Assembly (NCBI RefSeq): GCF_010548305.1
Contig: NZ_JAAGLV010000001.1
Span: 620,001-684,000 of the forward strand
Source: Streptomyces sp. SID13031
Lineage (GTDB): Bacteria; Actinomycetota; Actinomycetes; Propionibacteriales; Kribbellaceae
DNA length: 64,000 nt
Direction: 5' to 3'
Shown: in pieces, positions 61,086 through 64,000 of the stretch
Layout of the letters: each line of letters begins with the position of its first letter
Numbering within the stretch: the first letter of the stretch is position 1
The notes under the pieces: generated by a model
The model's input: only the letters and a program-made list of their open reading frames with translations
Told to the model about the DNA's origin: nothing
Databases searched by the model: none
Made by a program: the position numbers and the translations under genes

Positions 61086-61271
61086 CTGGGCCCTTCTGGG
61101 AGATGGTGACGGCAGGGCCTCCGGTTGCCCTGCCGATGAGTCCATCGAACGTCAGGAGCACCGGATCAGCCCAGGGCCGGAGGCCCCGAATCGACGGGAC
61201 CTTCAGCGGGTGAGGTCTCGGATCAGACTCGGGATACGCGGATAGCCGGAGATAGGCGCATACTTGTGTTG

Positions 61272-61499
61272 ATGGAGCCCTCCCGCGCGACGACGCGTCG
61301 TCACCTGTCCACGAGTCCCTTCAAGCCCCGGGTGCCCGCCCCGATCAAGACGTTCGAGGTCGGCGACCGGGTGTCCCACGACAAGGAGGGCCTGGGCCGG
61401 ATCAACGCGGTCGAGGGCACTCACGCAGTCGTGGTCGACCTCGGCGACGGCAAGCTGCTGCGAGTCTTGTCCCCGTTCGACAAACTGCACACGCTCTGA
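61272..61499 (+). CDS. small conserved protein of unknown function
   Basis: 75 residues. After a basic N-terminus it has FEVGDRVSHDKEGLGRINAV and HAVVVDLGDGKLLRVLSPF, an SH3/KOW-like beta pattern seen in a common actinobacterial family of short proteins. It may bind nucleic acid or a protein partner; no function is established. ATG 61272 is the natural start; GTG 61266 and TTG 61269 are in frame. No ribosome site; a CATACT hexamer 8 bases before the ATG fits a leaderless transcript. Confidence 0.65.
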   Translation: MEPSRATTRRHLSTSPFKPRVPAPIKTFEVGDRVSHDKEGLGRINAVEGTHAVVVDLGDGKLLRVLSPFDKLHTL

Positions 61500-61797
61500 C
61501 CCGCCGACCGACGACGCCGCCCTGACGTCGTACGGTCAGCAGCGCGTTACCCAGAGTTTCGAGCCAGCGATGGCCGGCGTCTCACCGACGCTGCTGAGGT
61601 GATGCCCCCTTGTCTCCTGCACGGAGATTCGAGCGCGGCGCGGAAAACATCGGACCGGACTTGTATCACCGGCGGATCTTGTGACTCCGACCTGTCGAGA
61701 GCCGATGGGGTGGGGGATCGGTTCCAGCCCGGGGGGAGGGGCTGACGCGGTACGTGATGGTTCAGAGGGGGGACCACGTACCGCGTCAGCTTCCGGG
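61500..61797. other. intergenic region without recognised gene
   Basis: 298 bases between convergent transcription units. Apart from the strong hairpin at 61741-61790 it contains short direct and inverted GC-rich words and a G-rich run (GGGGTGGGGG near 61710), but no open frame with coding character and no RNA family was recognised. Confidence 0.5.
61741..61790. terminator. perfect 16-bp hairpin after subtilase gene
   Basis: GCTGACGCGGTACGTG at 61741-61756 pairs exactly with CACGTACCGCGTCAGC at 61775-61790 around 18 bases. It begins 8 bases beyond the subtilase stop on the minus strand. No T-run follows. Confidence 0.88.
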
Positions 61798-63075
61798 TTA
61801 GCGCAGCGCGTCCTCCGGTCGCAGGATCGCGCCGACGCCGGGGATCGACTGGGTCAGGCTGTAGGCGAGCAGCGAATCCGCGGCCTGCCGGGCGCTCTGG
61901 CCGGTGACGGACATCCTGGCGGCGATCAGCCCGGCGACCAGCGGCGTCGCGAACGACGTACCGCTCCAGGACGCCATCCCGTCGAAGGTACGGATCGTTC
62001 CCGTGTTCGGTCGTTCGGTGCACTCGTAGTCGCCGGTGAGAAACGCGTTGACGAGGTTCTCGCCGGGTGCGTACACATCGACCCAGGTGCCGAAGTTGCT
62101 GAACGACGCGCGGCTCTCCCCATCAGCTGCGAGGGCTCCGACCGAGACCACCTCCGGTGACGCCGCGGGCCAGAAGTACTCCCGATCGCCGTCGTTCCCG
62201 GCCGCCGCGACGAGCACCAGGCCGTTGACGCGGTTCAGCCTGGTCTGGATGAAGACGTCGAGGCCGACCGACGGGATGCCGAAGCGGGTCTTGGTACCGG
62301 CCGAGAGGCTGATGATGTCGGGTGACTCGGCCAGCGCCTCGGTCAGCTTCTCGGCCAGGTCGATCTCCCACATCGCGCCGGCCCGGTCGAAGTAGCTCTT
62401 CACGACCACCTCGGTCTTGGGCGCGATCAGCCGCAGCACACCGGCGATGAAGGTGCCATGACCGGCGTACGGCCGGATCAGCCCGGTGCCCGGGTCGAAC
62501 GCCACCTCGGGGTCGCCGGTGACGCCGTCCAGCCAGGAGGCGTGTGGCGCGTCCGTCCAGCCGACGTCGATCACGACCACCTTGACGCCGTTGCCATCGG
62601 CGTGGCCGTCACCCTTCGGCGCCGGGTCGATCCCCGCCGGGACCTCCTCGGGTTCCGTTGCAGGGCAGGGACTGACGCTGGGGGACACGAAGAAGAGATG
62701 CACCGGGGTCACGACGCCGACGCCGAGCCGCAGGTCGGCGTACCGGAGGAAGCGCTGGGTGTCGGTGCGGGCCCGTGGCGCCTCCTCAGGGACTTTGGCG
62801 GGAAGGTCGAGCTGGGTCACGCCGCTGATCCCGCCGTCGTGCGCCGTACCGCCGCCGAAGAGCCGGATCACGCGCGGAAGATCCTCGTCCCGGACCACCA
62901 CCGAGCCGGCCCGGTACAGATAGTCGACCCCTGCGGTGCGCCACTCCCGCGGCTCGATCTCGAGCTCCTTGCCGAACGCCTTGATCAGCAGGTCGACCTG
63001 GTCGACGAACTTCCAGCTGGCATCGTTGCCTTTCGGGTCCTCTTGCGGGTTGTCGTCCGGATTTTTGTCTGTCAC
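61798..63075 (-). CDS. subtilisin-like (S8) serine protease, no signal peptide
   Basis: 425 residues. Catalytic triad: Asp170 in VKVVVIDVGWTD, His206 in GHGTFIAGVL and Ser374 in WSGTSFATPLVAGLI. The oxyanion Asn is Asn294 in AAAGNDGD. An N-terminal region of about 160 residues resembles a prodomain or adaptor (LLIKAFGKELEIEPREWRTA). There is no signal peptide or transmembrane segment, so the enzyme is cytoplasmic, unlike most bacterial subtilisins. GGAGG 6 bases before GTG 63075 sets the start. It is divergent from a TPR protein; such pairs occur with CHAT-domain proteins in actinomycetes. Confidence 0.9.
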   Translation of the reverse strand: MTDKNPDDNPQEDPKGNDASWKFVDQVDLLIKAFGKELEIEPREWRTAGVDYLYRAGSVVVRDEDLPRVIRLFGGGTAHDGGISGVTQLDLPAKVPEEAPRARTDTQRFLRYADLRLGVGVVTPVHLFFVSPSVSPCPATEPEEVPAGIDPAPKGDGHADGNGVKVVVIDVGWTDAPHASWLDGVTGDPEVAFDPGTGLIRPYAGHGTFIAGVLRLIAPKTEVVVKSYFDRAGAMWEIDLAEKLTEALAESPDIISLSAGTKTRFGIPSVGLDVFIQTRLNRVNGLVLVAAAGNDGDREYFWPAASPEVVSVGALAADGESRASFSNFGTWVDVYAPGENLVNAFLTGDYECTERPNTGTIRTFDGMASWSGTSFATPLVAGLIAARMSVTGQSARQAADSLLAYSLTQSIPGVGAILRPEDALR

Positions 63076-63158
63076 GTGTTTCCTCCCCTGATGCCGCCGG
63101 AACACCCGGCAGGCCAGTTAGCATTTCACTCTGCCGACTACCGAGGGGGTATGTCGAG

Positions 63159-64000
63159 GTGGCGACGGTGCCGGAGCAGTTGTTGACGCTGGCTTTGGCG
63201 CGCCCGCACGAGGCGATCGCCGGGGCCCAGCGGCTGCTCGCGACCGATCCACCGGTGCTCGACGCGTCTATCGCCCGGCAGGCGAGTGGTATCGGCCTGC
63301 GCCAGCTGGGCGACATCGGCGGGGCGATCCGGGAGCTTCGGCTTTCGCTGCGGCTGGCCGAGCAGTCCGGGAGCGGGCAGCGTGAGCTCGACGCGCTGGC
63401 CACGCTCGGCGCGACCCTGGGACGCGCCGGCCAGGGCAAGCAGGGGCTTGCGTGCCTCGACCGCGCTGTCGCCGGTAGTACAGGGGCCTTCGCCGGCCGG
63501 GTGCTGATCCGGCGCGCTGACGTGCTGCTCGTGCTCGGGCGGCACCAGGAGGCGCTGGAGGACCTTCGCAACGCGGTGAGCCGGCTCCGGCGGGCCGGTG
63601 ACCAGGTCTGGGAGGCGCGGTCGCGGAACTACCGCGGCTTCGTCTACCTCACGCTGGGCCGGACGCGTCAGGCCGACGCGGACTTCGCCGTCGCCGAGCG
63701 CCTGTACGCCGCGAGCAGTCAAGCGTTCGAGTCGGCCGAGGTCGGTCAGAACAGGGGACTGGTCGCGTTCGCTCGGGGAGATCTGCCACTGGCGCTCGAG
63801 TATCTCGGCACCGCGGGGCAGCGGTTCGAGGCATTGGGTGTCGTCTGGCCGGAGCTGGCGATCGACCGCTGCGGGGTGCTCCTCGCGGCCGGGCTGATCG
63901 GCGAGGCGCGGGACGAGGCCGATCGAGCGGTAGCCCAGATGGACAAGGACGGCGGTCAGCCGACGAAGCGGGCCGAGTTGCTGTTCGCGGCCGCGACGGT
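63159..64000 (+). CDS. TPR-repeat protein, truncated by window end
   Basis: 280 codons from GTG 63159 with no stop. The sequence is a chain of helical repeats, for example LGDIGGAIRELRLSLRLAEQ, GKQGLACLDRAVAG, LGRHQEALEDLRNAVSRLRR, LGRTRQADADFAVAERLY and RGDLPLALEYLGTAGQRF, each with the TPR pattern of small residues. GAGGGGG at 63143-63149 is 9 bases before the GTG. Large actinobacterial proteins beginning this way often end in a CHAT protease domain, which would lie beyond the window. It is divergent from the subtilase across 83 bases. Confidence 0.75.
   Translation, partial: MATVPEQLLTLALARPHEAIAGAQRLLATDPPVLDASIARQASGIGLRQLGDIGGAIRELRLSLRLAEQSGSGQRELDALATLGATLGRAGQGKQGLACLDRAVAGSTGAFAGRVLIRRADVLLVLGRHQEALEDLRNAVSRLRRAGDQVWEARSRNYRGFVYLTLGRTRQADADFAVAERLYAASSQAFESAEVGQNRGLVAFARGDLPLALEYLGTAGQRFEALGVVWPELAIDRCGVLLAAGLIGEARDEADRAVAQMDKDGGQPTKRAELLFAAAT

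Noticed and set aside
61185-61215. Possible DevR box (GGGACC-TTC) upstream of the PNPOx-fold gene
   Set aside because: Only one half-site matches TTSGGGACTWWAGTCCCSAA; the second half is absent.

Overview
The window is about 70% GC, uses GTG starts freely, has strong GGAGG ribosome sites and many ATGA/GTGA stop-start overlaps, and carries families typical of filamentous Actinobacteria: large LuxR-type ATPase regulators, a SigE-family sigma factor, a DevS-like kinase, FprA, an F420-type reductase and DmdR/IdeR-like iron boxes. A Kribbella- or Nocardioides-like actinomycete is my inference from gene style, not something proved here. No rRNA, tRNA, CRISPR array or intact insertion sequence was seen.

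Layout. 1-4382: end of an AraC regulator, a DUF308 membrane protein, a large GH63-type glycoside hydrolase, a BON-domain protein and a PRC-barrel protein. 4365-9887: a MalT-type LuxR regulator facing away from a Tat-exported metallo-beta-lactamase-fold protein and an aldo/keto reductase, then two small unknown genes. 9962-13804: a decayed LacI regulator, an iron-box-controlled ferredoxin-NADP reductase, and an LLM flavin oxidoreductase coupled to an F420-type reductase. 13801-15033: a cation/proton antiporter. 15247-26548: a biosynthetic gene cluster. A zinc-finger LuxR ATPase regulator is followed by one coupled operon of P450, flavin-dependent halogenase, FAD/NAD(P) protein, adenylation-carrier protein, type II thioesterase, flavin reductase and a second P450. 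A near-perfect bidirectional terminator closes it.

26608-35444: a DUF574 methyltransferase, a PhnD/PhnC/PhnE-PhnE transporter for phosphonate-like ligands, and a complete LivKMHGF branched-chain amino acid transporter. 35538-39472: a NarL-type response regulator and GAF histidine kinase beside a secreted DUF6351 protein. A 13-base motif lies both before the liv genes and between the kinase and DUF6351 genes, which suggests a common regulator. 39476-43605: TetR with its operator, a glutathionyl-hydroquinone-reductase homologue and a UvrA-like protein. 43639-45938: an iron-box lipoprotein for ferric siderophore and a TmpA-like membrane oxidoreductase. 46148-49333: a sigma factor with its membrane partner, a cupin, a run of three perfect hairpins, three coupled mini-genes and the tail of a truncated XRE regulator.

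49909-54475: an operon of a dikinase-like protein with the domain order of glucan water dikinase, an MFS exporter and an ATP-grasp ligase, under an unusually AT-rich leader; this is the best candidate for an undescribed pathway. 54836-64000: BadF-type kinase, nitroreductase, acyl-CoA dehydrogenase-like enzyme, carbamate kinase, DevS-like kinase, PNPOx-fold protein, a small conserved protein, a cytoplasmic subtilisin and, divergently, the start of a TPR protein cut by the window end.
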